Shown: piece after piece, positions 27,176 through 35,382 of the stretch
Layout of the letters: every line of letters begins with the position of its first letter
Position numbering within the stretch: position 1 is the first letter of the stretch
Origin: Gallionellales bacterium RIFCSPLOWO2_02_FULL_59_110
GTDB lineage: Bacteria; Pseudomonadota; Gammaproteobacteria; Burkholderiales; Gallionellaceae
Direction of reading: 5' to 3'
DNA: 40,006 bases
NCBI GenBank assembly: GCA_001801215.1
Contig: MGXA01000033.1
Coordinates: forward strand, 1 to 40,006
The notes under the pieces: model-generated
The model's database searches: none
What the model was told of the DNA's origin: nothing
What the model saw: the letters and a program-made list of their open reading frames with translations, nothing else
Program-made: the position numbers and the translations under genes

Positions 27176-27205
27176 TAATAAGGTTGAAATAGTATCGTCC
27201 CGCAG
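27176..27205 (+). promoter_or_regulatory. Candidate sigma70 promoter and long leader of the c4-type cytochrome
   Basis: TTGACG (27176-27181) and TAGTAT (27200-27205) are spaced by 18. This predicts a leader of about 235 bases before ATG 27448, with cccgc...gcggg and ggggg/ccccc pairings, but I recognise no riboswitch class. The 26894-27175 stretch upstream shows only small palindromes and no convincing gene. Confidence 0.45.
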
Positions 27206-27447
27206 TGCTGATGTTGTAGCGGGCAAACCTGTCTGAACTGCAATATGCCTGTGGTTGGTGCTTCGCTTACCTACATTCCATTACGACAATCTTTAAGGTA
27301 GATCTCGTGCGATTGGCCGGGGTTGAAAGCCCCCGTGTGTAGTGTCAACCTGGTTTACTGCTGGTGCGTTATGTTCGATGCGTCGGGTTTTAATGCAAAG
27401 AGTGGTTGGTGTTGGTATTTTTACATTTTAAACAGGAGGGGATTCCC

Positions 27448-28074
27448 ATGAAACAAAAGAATATTGGCTACGCACTGCTGGCGGGTAGCATGTTGTTTGG
27501 TCTTACCGTTGCATCCGGTGCTTATGCTGCCGACGTGAACAAGCTTGCCGAAAATTGCGCGGGCTGTCATGGTGCGGATGGGGCAAATAGCGACAGCCAC
27601 ATACCGAATATCGGCGGCATGTCGGCCAAATATCTGACCATCACGATGGCGCATTACAAGCACAAGGAACGCCCCTGCGTCGAGATCGAAGTACAGTCCG
27701 GCGCCAAGAAGGGCACCAAGACCGATATGTGCAAGGTGGTCGCCGAGTTGAGCGACGATGACGTCAAGCAATTGTCCGATTACTATGCCGGGAAGAAATT
27801 CGTGCGCGCCGCGCAGAAGTTCGATGCTGCGCTGGCAGCCAAAGGCAAGGCGGTCCACGAAAAGAACTGCGAGAAGTGTCATTCAGAGTCGGGCAGCGTG
27901 GCCGATGACGATGCGGGAATCCTGGCAGGCCAGAAGATTCATTACCTGAAAGAGCAGACAGAGTTTTTCCTTGCCGAGAAGCGTCCGATGCACAAGAAAA
28001 TGGCGCCGAAGCTTAAGGCTCTCAGCAAGGACGAAGTCGCAGCGGTTGTCGAGTATTACGGCAGCTTGAAGTAA
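27448..28074 (+). CDS. Diheme c4-type cytochrome, periplasmic
   Basis: A 208-residue exported cytochrome. The start at 27448 is fixed by aggagggg at about 27434-27441 and by a clean signal peptide ending AYA (cleavage near residue 27). Two class I cytochrome c domains carry CAGCH (37-41) and CEKCH (141-145). Candidate Met ligands lie in IGGMSAKY and KKMAPKL. This two-domain layout is that of cytochrome c4, a periplasmic shuttle. Two extra Cys (77 and 95) between the domains could form a disulfide. The NapC-type gene follows, so it may be the soluble partner of that quinol dehydrogenase. Confidence 0.9.
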   Translation: MKQKNIGYALLAGSMLFGLTVASGAYAADVNKLAENCAGCHGADGANSDSHIPNIGGMSAKYLTITMAHYKHKERPCVEIEVQSGAKKGTKTDMCKVVAELSDDDVKQLSDYYAGKKFVRAAQKFDAALAAKGKAVHEKNCEKCHSESGSVADDDAGILAGQKIHYLKEQTEFFLAEKRPMHKKMAPKLKALSKDEVAAVVEYYGSLK

Positions 28075-28122
28075 GTCAGTTGGTGCACCGGTTGCACGGG
28101 GGGCACTCATGCCCATTAGCAT

Positions 28123-28178
28123 GCAGGAGCGGCTTTAGCCTTGAAATGACGATATTTCTCGGCTAAAGCCGTTTCTGC
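28123..28178. repeat. Palindromic repeat (gcaggagcggctttagcc...ggctaaagccgtttctgc)
   Basis: Arms at 28123-28140 and 28161-28178 pair with few mismatches around a 20-base loop. It is a common REP-like family and probably forms a hairpin at the end of the c4 transcript or between it and the NapC gene. Confidence 0.75.
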
Positions 28179-28231
28179 GACCGCGTGTTTTGGAAAGATT
28201 CTGGATAAAAATTATCATAAGGAAATTAGAT

Positions 28232-28813
28232 ATGTCCGAAACAGGTAAATTTAAAAAGCTTAGCCAAGCGTTATGCCGCCCGAGCGTTCGCTTCTCGCTA
28301 TTAACTCTGCTGGGAGGCGGTTTTATAGCGGGTGTAATTTTCTGGGCAGGATTCAATGTCGTCCTGAGTGCAACTAACACGGAAGCATTCTGTACCGGCT
28401 GCCACGAAATGAAAATCAATTTCGAGGAATACAAAAAGACCATCCACTATTCCAACCGTACCGGTGTGCGTGCTACCTGCCCAGACTGCCACGTACCGAA
28501 GGAATTCATACCCAAGATGTTGCGCAAATTTGAGGCGCGGCACGACGTGTGGGGGCATCTCATCGGGAGAATCGATACGCCCGAAAAATACGAAGCCAAC
28601 CGTAAGGCTATGGCTGAGCGCGAATGGGCAAGGATGAGAGCTTCGGGTTCAAGCACCTGCAAGGGTTGTCACACCTACGAGGGCATGAGCGCCGAAATAC
28701 AGGATCCGGCCGCAGTGAAAAAACATGCGATGGCAGCAAAACCCGATTCCGGGAAGTCATGCATCGACTGCCACCAGGGCATCGCGCACGAATTGCCCAA
28801 GGATGCGGAATGA
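28232..28813 (+). CDS. NapC/NirT-family tetraheme quinol dehydrogenase
   Basis: A 193-residue membrane-anchored tetraheme cytochrome. One membrane helix (about 22-45) precedes a periplasmic domain with four CXXCH sites at residues 54, 83, 143 and 177 (CTGCH, CPDCH, CKGCH, CIDCH). CHEM after the first haem and SNRTGVRATCPDCHVP around the second are hallmark NapC/NirT/CymA features. The family exchanges electrons between the quinone pool and periplasmic cytochromes, in either direction. It has the short NirT/CymA-like size. aaggaa at 28219-28224 sets ATG 28232. No dedicated reductase (nap, nir, nrf) is nearby, so it probably serves the adjacent c4 or the diheme lipoprotein. Confidence 0.92.
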   Translation: MSETGKFKKLSQALCRPSVRFSLLTLLGGGFIAGVIFWAGFNVVLSATNTEAFCTGCHEMKINFEEYKKTIHYSNRTGVRATCPDCHVPKEFIPKMLRKFEARHDVWGHLIGRIDTPEKYEANRKAMAEREWARMRASGSSTCKGCHTYEGMSAEIQDPAAVKKHAMAAKPDSGKSCIDCHQGIAHELPKDAE

Positions 28814-28852
28814 TAAGCCGCCCCGCATATTGACTGGAGCCTTAAACCTTTA

Positions 28853-28890
28853 GCCACAGAGACTGCATGTTGCATCGCCCTCTCTGTGGC
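28853..28890. repeat. gccacagag...ctctgtggc inverted repeat
   Basis: Nine-base perfect arms (28853-28861, 28882-28890) have a 20-base loop and are followed by atttattttc, so it could double as a terminator for the NapC gene. The same ccacagag family recurs twice in the hox operon. Confidence 0.65.
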
Positions 28891-28923
28891 ATTTATTTTC
28901 ACAAAACCTAAGGAATATTACTA

Positions 28924-29430
28924 ATGAAGATTATTTTTGCATTGCTGGCACTGGCTGCGGTTGCCGATTCCGCCATTGCGGCAACTCCTCCGCAAAATGC
29001 GGGTGCGGCCAAACAGGCTGCGCCTGCCGCTACTTCCGCCGCCAAACCGACAGATGCCATGCCATCAGGCCATGCGCCGGCCAAGGCTGCTGCCGATCTG
29101 GGGGATGTCAAGGTTTCGAAGGCGACCGGCCCCAATGCGCGAACCGTCGCGGAGGTCGTCACCAAAAGAAACGAACTTAAAGACAAGGCGGTTGTGGTGC
29201 GCGGCAAGGTTGTGAAGTTCAACCCTAATATTCTCAAGATGAACTGGATTCATTTGCGCGACGGAACCGGCTCGGAGGCGGATAATACGAACGATATCCT
29301 CGTGACCACCAATGACTCCGCCAATGTCGGGGATGTCGTGACTGTGAAAGGTGTCGTGCATATCGACAAGGATCTTGGCATGGGTTACTCGTACAAGGTG
29401 CTGATCGAAGAAGCCAAGCTGCAAAAATAG
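28924..29430 (+). CDS. Periplasmic OB-fold protein
   Basis: A 168-residue exported protein. The signal peptide ends near residue 19 (DSAIA), an Ala/Pro/Lys-rich linker spans about 20-60, and a compact beta domain spans about 70-168. Segments VVVRGKVVKFNPNIL, NWIHLRDGTGS and VGDVVTVKGVVHIDKDLGMGY look like the five-stranded OB-fold (nucleic-acid-binding-type, NrfJ-like) found in periplasmic proteins near multiheme cytochrome genes. No Cys is present, so it is not a c-type cytochrome. The function is unknown. Its location between napC-like and ccm genes suggests cytochrome assembly or a metal/redox accessory role. A terminator follows. Confidence 0.75.
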   Translation: MKIIFALLALAAVADSAIAATPPQNAGAAKQAAPAATSAAKPTDAMPSGHAPAKAAADLGDVKVSKATGPNARTVAEVVTKRNELKDKAVVVRGKVVKFNPNILKMNWIHLRDGTGSEADNTNDILVTTNDSANVGDVVTVKGVVHIDKDLGMGYSYKVLIEEAKLQK

Positions 29431-29460
29431 ATTTGCGCCCGGCCTTTGCGGCGTGAACCG

Positions 29461-29487
29461 GCTGCAGCCGAAGGTTGCAGCTTTTTC
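29461..29487 (+). terminator. Rho-independent terminator after the OB-fold gene
   Basis: gctgcagcc (29461-29469) pairs with ggttgcagc (29473-29481, one G-U pair) around a gaa loop, followed by five T. It separates the cytochrome group from the ccm operon. Confidence 0.8.
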
Positions 29488-29599
29488 TGCCGTCCAGATA
29501 TTTCCAGCCACCAGACAAGCCCGTAGCGCCGGAAAAATAGCCATACGCGCTGTGGGCTATTGCAAGATGATTGGCGCTCATTCACGGGATGCAATCGTA

Positions 29600-29605
29600 T
29601 ATAAT
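29600..29605 (+). promoter_or_regulatory. Candidate -10 element of the ccm operon
   Basis: A consensus TATAAT sits 29 bases upstream of the ccmA start. No good -35 lies at normal spacing (TTGGCG at 29571 is 23 bases away), so this is only a candidate. Confidence 0.35.
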
Positions 29606-29634
29606 CCCGCGCTGTCAATTTCAGGTTTCTCTTC

Positions 29635-30249
29635 ATGCTGGAAGTCAGCAATCTTGCTTGCAGTCGCGGCGATCATCGTTTGTTTTCCGGATTGAGCTTT
29701 TCGCTGTATCCCGGGCAGATCATGCAGGTGCAGGGCGAGAACGGCAGCGGCAAAACCAGCCTGTTGCGCACGCTGTGCGGTTTCCTGATGCCGGATGAGG
29801 GCGATATAGCTTGGTGCGGCAAGAGTATCCGCGAGTTGGATGAAGCATATTATGCCGAGATGCTGTATCTCGGGCATTTGAACGCGATCAAGGATGAGCT
29901 GAACGCGCTGGAGAATTTGCGCATTTCTGCCGGTCTTGCGGGAGTTGAATTGGATGAGAAAGAGGCAATAGCGGCTTTGCGGCGCATGGGGCTGCGCGGC
30001 CGCGAGAGGTTGCCGACCAAGGTGCTTTCGCAGGGGCAGCGGCGGCGCGTGGCATTGGCGCGTTTGCTGGTGAGCGGCGCCAAGTTGTGGGTTCTGGATG
30101 AACCTTTGACCGCACTGGATGTCGGAGCCGTGGCGCAAATTCAGGAGTTGATTGCGGAACATCTGGCGCGGCAGGGGATGGTGATTTTTACCACGCATCA
30201 ACCGCTGCAAGTGGCGGGAATGGAAATGCGCTGCTTGTCCCTGTCATGA
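29635..30249 (+). CDS. ccmA: Haem exporter ATP-binding protein CcmA
   Basis: A 204-residue ABC ATPase. It shows Walker A GENGSGKT (34-41), signature LSQGQRRRVALARLL and Walker B LWVLDEPLTALD. With CcmB, C and D it drives release of haem-loaded CcmE, the first step of System I cytochrome c maturation. The ribosome site is weak. It overlaps ccmB by four bases, and the nine ccm genes follow with little or no spacing, so they form one operon. Confidence 0.95.
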   Translation: MLEVSNLACSRGDHRLFSGLSFSLYPGQIMQVQGENGSGKTSLLRTLCGFLMPDEGDIAWCGKSIRELDEAYYAEMLYLGHLNAIKDELNALENLRISAGLAGVELDEKEAIAALRRMGLRGRERLPTKVLSQGQRRRVALARLLVSGAKLWVLDEPLTALDVGAVAQIQELIAEHLARQGMVIFTTHQPLQVAGMEMRCLSLS

Positions 30250-30929
30250 AAAAATCTTCATTGCCCAGTTTGATTGTGCTGGTGATCCGGCGCGATTTGT
30301 TGCTGGCGATGCGCCGCCGTGCAGATGTGCTGACCACGCTGATTTTTTTCGTGATGGTGGTCAGCCTGTTTCCGCTGGGTGTCGGGCCGGAAATGGATAT
30401 GTTGCGCAAGATGGCGGCGGGCGTGCTGTGGGTCGCGGCGCTGCTGTCTTCGATGCTGTCGCTGGGGCGGCTGTTCTCGGCGGACTATCTGGATGGCACG
30501 CTGGAACAGATGATGCTTGCCCCGCAATCGTTGTCCATGCTGGTGCTGGGCAAGATCGCCGCGCACTGGATCGTATCCGGTCTACCGCTGGTGCTGATGG
30601 CGCCGGTGCTGGGGGTGCAGTTCGACATGCCGGTGCAGTCCCTTGGCGTGCTGATCGTCGGGCTGTTGCTGGGAACGCCGGTGCTGAGCATGATTGGCGC
30701 GATCGGCGCGGCGTTGACCTTGGGCTTGCGCGGCGGCGGGGTGCTGCTGTCGCTGTTGGTTTTGCCGTTGTGTATTCCGGTGCTGATTTTCGGCACTGGT
30801 GCAGTTGAAGCAGTTTCGACCGGGTTGAGCGCGGTATCCCATTTATCCTTGCTGGGCGCGTTGTTTATGTTGGCCCTGGTGTCCACCCCGTGGGTGACGG
30901 CACAGGCATTGCGTATTTCGATGGAGTAA
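30246..30929 (+). CDS. ccmB: Haem exporter permease CcmB
   Basis: A 227-residue polytopic membrane protein with about six hydrophobic helices. The early VIRRDLLLAMRRRADVLTTL and the FPLGVGPE segment are typical of CcmB. It is the permease subunit of the CcmABCD complex. The start overlaps the ccmA stop (ATGA). Confidence 0.94.
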   Translation: MKKSSLPSLIVLVIRRDLLLAMRRRADVLTTLIFFVMVVSLFPLGVGPEMDMLRKMAAGVLWVAALLSSMLSLGRLFSADYLDGTLEQMMLAPQSLSMLVLGKIAAHWIVSGLPLVLMAPVLGVQFDMPVQSLGVLIVGLLLGTPVLSMIGAIGAALTLGLRGGGVLLSLLVLPLCIPVLIFGTGAVEAVSTGLSAVSHLSLLGALFMLALVSTPWVTAQALRISME

Positions 30930-30933
30930 CAAA

Positions 30934-31671
30934 TTGGCAATAAACTGGTTTAAATATTCCGCTCCCACCACCTTCTACGGACTGGCGGGAAAACTGATCC
31001 CGTGGTTCGCGATTTCTTCTGCATTATTGTTCGCTGTCGGCCTGTATATCGGTTTCGTTGTCGCGCCGGTCGATTATCAGCAGGGCGAGTTTTATCGCAT
31101 CATTTTCATTCACGTGCCGGCTTCTATCCTGTCCATGTTCCTTTATCTGGTCATGGCGGGTTATGCGGCGCTGGGGCTGATTTTCAATACCCGCCTGTCG
31201 TCCATGATGGCGACCGCGATTGCGCCGACCGGCGCGCTGTTTGCCTTTATCTCCCTGTGGACTGGCGCATTGTGGGGCAAGCCGATGTGGGGTGCATGGT
31301 GGGTGTGGGATGCGCGCCTGACTTCCGAACTCATCCTGCTGTTCCTGTACCTGGGCTTCATCGCGTTGCACGCGTCAATCGACGACCCGCGCCGCGCCGA
31401 CCGCGCCAGCGCATTGCTGGCGATCGTGGGCTCGGTGAATGTGCCGATCATTTACTTTTCGGTCAAGTGGTGGAATACGCTGCATCAGGGCTCGACCATC
31501 AAATTCAGCGGCACTTCCATGCACGTCGCGATGCAGCAGGCCATGTTCACGGTGCTGGTGGCCTGCTGGCTGTATGCGATTGCGGTTGTGCTGGCGCGCG
31601 TGCGCAGCATTATTCTGGAGCGCGAGCGGAATACCACCTGGATTAACGAATTGCCGGAGGTGCGGTCATGA
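30934..31671 (+). CDS. ccmC: Haem handling protein CcmC
   Basis: A 245-residue, six-helix membrane protein that loads haem onto CcmE. The tryptophan-rich signature WWVWD starts at residue 122 (GAWWVWDARLTSELIL), with flanking His ligands expected in periplasmic loops (IHVPA, KWWNTLHQG). The start is TTG 30934 with ggag seven bases upstream, overlapping the end of ccmB sequence. It overlaps ccmD by four bases. Confidence 0.95.
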   Translation: MAINWFKYSAPTTFYGLAGKLIPWFAISSALLFAVGLYIGFVVAPVDYQQGEFYRIIFIHVPASILSMFLYLVMAGYAALGLIFNTRLSSMMATAIAPTGALFAFISLWTGALWGKPMWGAWWVWDARLTSELILLFLYLGFIALHASIDDPRRADRASALLAIVGSVNVPIIYFSVKWWNTLHQGSTIKFSGTSMHVAMQQAMFTVLVACWLYAIAVVLARVRSIILERERNTTWINELPEVRS

Positions 31672-31850
31672 ACGGTCTGGATATATGGATGAGGGAGCAT
31701 ACGCTCGCCTACGTCTGGCTGGGTTCCTATGCGGTAGCATTTCTCATCTTTGCTGTCGAGATCGCCATGGTCAGGCACAAGAGAAAGATTACCCTGCAAC
31801 AGGTGCGCATGATGCGCGATGCGGAAGACGAAGCCGGAGACGCTAACTGA
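31668..31850 (+). CDS. ccmD: Haem exporter small subunit CcmD
   Basis: A 60-residue protein with one membrane helix (about 15-37, [18 protein letters not shown]) and a basic cytoplasmic tail, as expected of CcmD, which helps release holo-CcmE from CcmABC. The start overlaps ccmC. The stop is one base before ccmE. Confidence 0.9.
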   Translation: MNGLDIWMREHTLAYVWLGSYAVAFLIFAVEIAMVRHKRKITLQQVRMMRDAEDEAGDAN

Positions 31851-31851
31851 C

Positions 31852-32343
31852 ATGAAGCCGCGCCATAAAAGATTTGTATTCATTATTGCCGCCGTCGCAG
31901 GGCTAGCTGTGGCGGTCGGCCTGGTGTTGAATGCGCTGGAAAGTAATGTAAGCCTGTATTTCACCCCGACCCAGGTGTTTAACAACGAAGCGCCGCACGG
32001 GCGCAGTTTCCGTATCGGCGGCCTTGTCGAGGAAGGCAGCGTGAAGCGCGATGCGGATGGCTTGACGGTGAATTTCGTGATTACCGACCGGCACAAGAGC
32101 ATCCAGGTCATATATAAGGGCATCCTGCCGGATCTGTTTACCGAAGGCAAGGGCGTGGTCGCGCAGGGCAGGGTAGAGGCCGATGGCCTGATGCGCGCCG
32201 ACGAGGTGCTCGCCAAACACGACGAGAACTACATGGCGCCGGAAGCTGCCGATGCGCTGAAAAAAGCCGAGGCAGCGAATGCTGCTGCCGCCGCAGCGGC
32301 GGCGCCGGCAAGCGCGCCTGCGGCACCTTCTTCAGCCAAATAA
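31852..32343 (+). CDS. ccmE: Haem chaperone CcmE
   Basis: A 163-residue periplasmic haem chaperone anchored by an N-terminal helix (about 7-28). The OB-fold beta domain has [14 protein letters not shown] and the haem-attachment region [13 protein letters not shown], in which His123 binds haem covalently and Tyr127 is the axial ligand. The tail is Ala-rich and disordered. It is the classical His type, not the Cys variant. ATG 31852 lies one base after ccmD. Confidence 0.95.
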   Translation: MKPRHKRFVFIIAAVAGLAVAVGLVLNALESNVSLYFTPTQVFNNEAPHGRSFRIGGLVEEGSVKRDADGLTVNFVITDRHKSIQVIYKGILPDLFTEGKGVVAQGRVEADGLMRADEVLAKHDENYMAPEAADALKKAEAANAAAAAAAAPASAPAAPSSAK

Positions 32344-32360
32344 TTTTTTAAGGTTACAGC

Positions 32361-34331
32361 ATGATTCCAGAGATCGGTAATTTCGCATTAATCGTCGCGC
32401 TGTTTCTGGCGCTTTGTCTGGGGGCGCTGCCGATTATCGGCGCGGCGCGGGACAACGCGGTTTGGATGGGGACGGCCCGCCCGCTGGCATACGGCCAGCT
32501 TGCATTTCTCGGCGTTGCATTCGCCTGCTTGACTTACGCGTTTGTCACCAACGATTTTTCCGTGCTGTATGTGGCGCAGCACTCCAATTCCCAGCTTCCT
32601 GTCGTGTATAAAATATCGGCCGTGTGGGGAGGACACGAAGGCTCCCTGCTGCTGTGGGCGTTTCTTTTGACCGCATGGATAGCGGCCGTTGCCGTATACA
32701 GCAGGCATTTGCCGGGAGAGATGGTGGCGCGCGTGCTGGGGGTGATGGGGTTGGTCTCGGTCGGTTTTCTGCTGTTCATGCTGTTCACCTCGAACCCGTT
32801 CGGCCGCCTGTTGCCCGCTGCCGCCGACGGGCGCGACCTGAATCCGTTGCTGCAAGACCCCGGGCTGGTAATCCACCCGCCGATGCTGTACATGGGCTAT
32901 GTCGGATTTTCCGTGGCATTCGCGTTTGCCATCGCCGCGCTGCTGGGCGGCAGGCTGGATGCCACCTGGGCGCGCTGGTCGCGCCCGTGGACAACAGTGG
33001 CATGGGTATTTCTGACCGGCGGCATCGCGATCGGCAGCTGGTGGGCATATTACGAGCTGGGCTGGGGCGGCTGGTGGTTCTGGGATCCGGTGGAAAACGC
33101 CTCGTTCATGCCGTGGCTGGTGGGCACCGCGCTGATCCATTCGCTGGCTGTGACGGAAAAACGCGGCGCGTTCAAAAGCTGGACGGTGCTGCTGGCGATT
33201 GCCGCATTTTCGCTGAGCTTGCTGGGCACATTCCTGGTGCGCTCCGGCGTGCTGACTTCAGTGCATTCGTTTGCGGCAGACCCCAAGCGCGGGATATTCA
33301 TCCTGTCTTTTCTGGTAATCGTGATCGGCGCATCGCTGTTGTTGTTTGCTTGGCGCGCGCCAAAAATCGGCCTGGGCGGGAAATTCGACCTGCTGTCGCG
33401 CGAATCGCTGTTGCTGTCGAACAATGTGTTGCTGTCGGTCGCTACGGCTTCGGTGTTCATCGGCACCCTCTACCCGCTGTTCATGGATGCGCTCGGCCTC
33501 GGCAAGCTGTCGGTCGGCCCGCCCTATTTCGAGGCGGTGTTCGCGCCGCTGATGACGCCCATGGTGCTGATGATGGGCCTGGGGCCGCTGGCGCGCTGGA
33601 AGAAATTTGCCGCGCTCGACCTGGCGAAACGTGTGCGTTGGGCATTCGCCAGCGCGTTGCTGATCGCGTTGCTGTTGCCGCTGACGATGGGAGAGTGGAC
33701 CCCCATGGTCGCCTTGGGTTTGTTGCTCGGGCTGTGGATCGTTGCCTCGGTGCTATTGAGCCTGCGCGAGCGGTTAACCGGGCATGGCCATTTCATGCAG
33801 CGCGCGCGCGGCCAATCGTTGAGCTATTACGGCATGCAGCTGGCGCATCTCGGCGTGGCGGTATTTATCATCGGAGTGACCATGGTGAACGGCTATGAAA
33901 CCGAGCGCGACGTGCGCATGGGTGTCGGCGATACATTGCAGGCGGGCGGCTACGAATTCCGTTTCGATGGCACGACGGACGTGCAAGGCCCGAATTACGT
34001 GGCGGCAAAGGGGCATGTAACGGTCAGCAAAAACGGGAAGCAGGTTACCGAATTGTTGCCGGAGAAACGCAAATACCTGGTGTCCGGGATGCCGATGACC
34101 GAGGCAGCGATCAGCCCCGGTTTGCTGGGCGATTTGTATGTATCGTTGGGCGAGCCGATTCCCGACGGCGATGGCGCATGGGCGGTGCGCATTTACATCA
34201 AGCCGTTTGTGGACTGGATATGGGCAGGATGTTTCCTGATGGGGCTGGGCGGCGTGCTGGCGATCAGCGACCGCCGCTACCGTATCCGCCGCAAGGCCAA
34301 ATCGAACATCTTGGCGGCGGGGGGCAATTAA
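32361..34331 (+). CDS. ccmF: Cytochrome c haem lyase subunit CcmF
   Basis: A 656-residue polytopic protein, the core of the System I synthetase that joins haem from CcmE to apocytochrome. The WWD-type motif (GGWWFWDPVENASFMPW, from about residue 236) and RSGVLTSVHSFA are diagnostic. A periplasmic beta region lies near 510-600, before the last helix. aaggttacagc precedes the ATG. Lyase range matters here because two cytochromes in the window carry CX3CH sites. Confidence 0.96.
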   Translation: MIPEIGNFALIVALFLALCLGALPIIGAARDNAVWMGTARPLAYGQLAFLGVAFACLTYAFVTNDFSVLYVAQHSNSQLPVVYKISAVWGGHEGSLLLWAFLLTAWIAAVAVYSRHLPGEMVARVLGVMGLVSVGFLLFMLFTSNPFGRLLPAAADGRDLNPLLQDPGLVIHPPMLYMGYVGFSVAFAFAIAALLGGRLDATWARWSRPWTTVAWVFLTGGIAIGSWWAYYELGWGGWWFWDPVENASFMPWLVGTALIHSLAVTEKRGAFKSWTVLLAIAAFSLSLLGTFLVRSGVLTSVHSFAADPKRGIFILSFLVIVIGASLLLFAWRAPKIGLGGKFDLLSRESLLLSNNVLLSVATASVFIGTLYPLFMDALGLGKLSVGPPYFEAVFAPLMTPMVLMMGLGPLARWKKFAALDLAKRVRWAFASALLIALLLPLTMGEWTPMVALGLLLGLWIVASVLLSLRERLTGHGHFMQRARGQSLSYYGMQLAHLGVAVFIIGVTMVNGYETERDVRMGVGDTLQAGGYEFRFDGTTDVQGPNYVAAKGHVTVSKNGKQVTELLPEKRKYLVSGMPMTEAAISPGLLGDLYVSLGEPIPDGDGAWAVRIYIKPFVDWIWAGCFLMGLGGVLAISDRRYRIRRKAKSNILAAGGN

Positions 34332-34333
34332 TC

Positions 34334-34861
34334 ATGGCGCGATTCATACTTCCATTTGTCATTTTCATGATCCTGGCAGCTTTTTTATTTGTCGGATTGG
34401 GGCTCAATCCGCGCGAAGTGCCGTCGCCGCTGGTCGGCAAACCGGCTCCCGCGTTCATGCTGCCGCAACTGTATGAACCGGCCAAGCAGTTTTCGCCGCA
34501 GGACATGCAGGGCAAGGTGTGGCTGTTCAACGTGTGGGCCTCATGGTGCGGGGGTTGCGAGCAGGAGCATCCGCTGTTCATGGAATTGGCGCGCCGGAAT
34601 GTTGTGCCGATTCTGGGCATGGCCTACAAGGATCAGCCGGAAAACTCAAAAATGTGGTTGCACCGGGGCGGTAACCCCTACGCGCTGGTGGTCACCGATA
34701 TAGAAGGCCGCGTCGGGATCGATTACGGCGTGTACGGCGTGCCGGAAACTTACGTCATCGACAAGCAGGGCATCATCCGGCACAAGCATATCGGCGCGGT
34801 GACGATGCAGGATCTGGACAAGAAAATCCTTCCCATGGTCAAGGAGTTGCAGGCGAAATGA
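34334..34861 (+). CDS. ccmG: Thiol:disulfide oxidoreductase CcmG (DsbE)
   Basis: A 175-residue thioredoxin-fold protein anchored by an N-terminal helix (about 4-24). The active site is WCGGC (Trp71 to Cys75) instead of the common WCPTC, and a cis-Pro lies in YGVYGVPETYVID. It keeps apocytochrome CXXCH cysteines reduced for haem ligation. It starts two bases after ccmF and overlaps ccmH by four. Confidence 0.94.
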   Translation: MARFILPFVIFMILAAFLFVGLGLNPREVPSPLVGKPAPAFMLPQLYEPAKQFSPQDMQGKVWLFNVWASWCGGCEQEHPLFMELARRNVVPILGMAYKDQPENSKMWLHRGGNPYALVVTDIEGRVGIDYGVYGVPETYVIDKQGIIRHKHIGAVTMQDLDKKILPMVKELQAK

Positions 34862-35382
34862 GATACCTTCTGATACCGCTGCTGTGCCTGCTGCCGGTTT
34901 TCTGTTATGCCGACGAGGCAAAGGACATGGCCGCCGATCCGGTGCTTGAGAGGCGCATGATCGGGCTGGCCGAAAAATTGCGCTGCCTGGTTTGCCAAAA
35001 CGAATCGCTGGCCAGCTCGCATTCCGAGCTTGCCGAAGACCTGCGCCGCGAAGTGCGCGAGCAAATGCAAAAGGGCATGAACGATCAGGAGATAATCGAT
35101 TACCTGGTTGCCCGCTACGGAGACTTCGTGCTGTATGACCCGCCGGTGAAAAAAACCACGCTGGTGCTCTGGTACGGGCCATTTGCGTTGCTGCTGATCG
35201 GCGCAGGTGTGCTGGTTTATCAATTGCGCAAACGCAAGGGCCAGATCGCAGAAACAGAATTGTCCCCCGCCGAGGCGCAGCGCGCCGCCGAAATGTTGGG
35301 CGAGTCGCAGGAAATGCCCGGCCAACCGCCAACTAAACGGCCAGCTAAACGGCCCAATAAACCGAAAGACCTTCAGACATGA
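34858..35382 (+). CDS. ccmH: Cytochrome c maturation protein CcmH
   Basis: A 174-residue membrane-anchored protein. A signal peptide is followed by the redox motif LRCLVCQ (Cys43, Cys46) in a three-helix domain, then one helix at about 103-119 and a Pro/Lys-rich tail. It presents reduced apocytochrome to CcmF. This is the short single-domain form, with the TPR part encoded separately as ccmI. It overlaps ccmG and ccmI by four bases each. Confidence 0.95.
   Translation: MRYLLIPLLCLLPVFCYADEAKDMAADPVLERRMIGLAEKLRCLVCQNESLASSHSELAEDLRREVREQMQKGMNDQEIIDYLVARYGDFVLYDPPVKKTTLVLWYGPFALLLIGAGVLVYQLRKRKGQIAETELSPAEAQRAAEMLGESQEMPGQPPTKRPAKRPNKPKDLQT

Noticed and set aside
27209-27300. A ggcaaacc motif resembling the start of a GEMM (cyclic-di-GMP) riboswitch
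   Set aside because: The second conserved block (acgcaaagcc) and the tetraloop receptor are missing.
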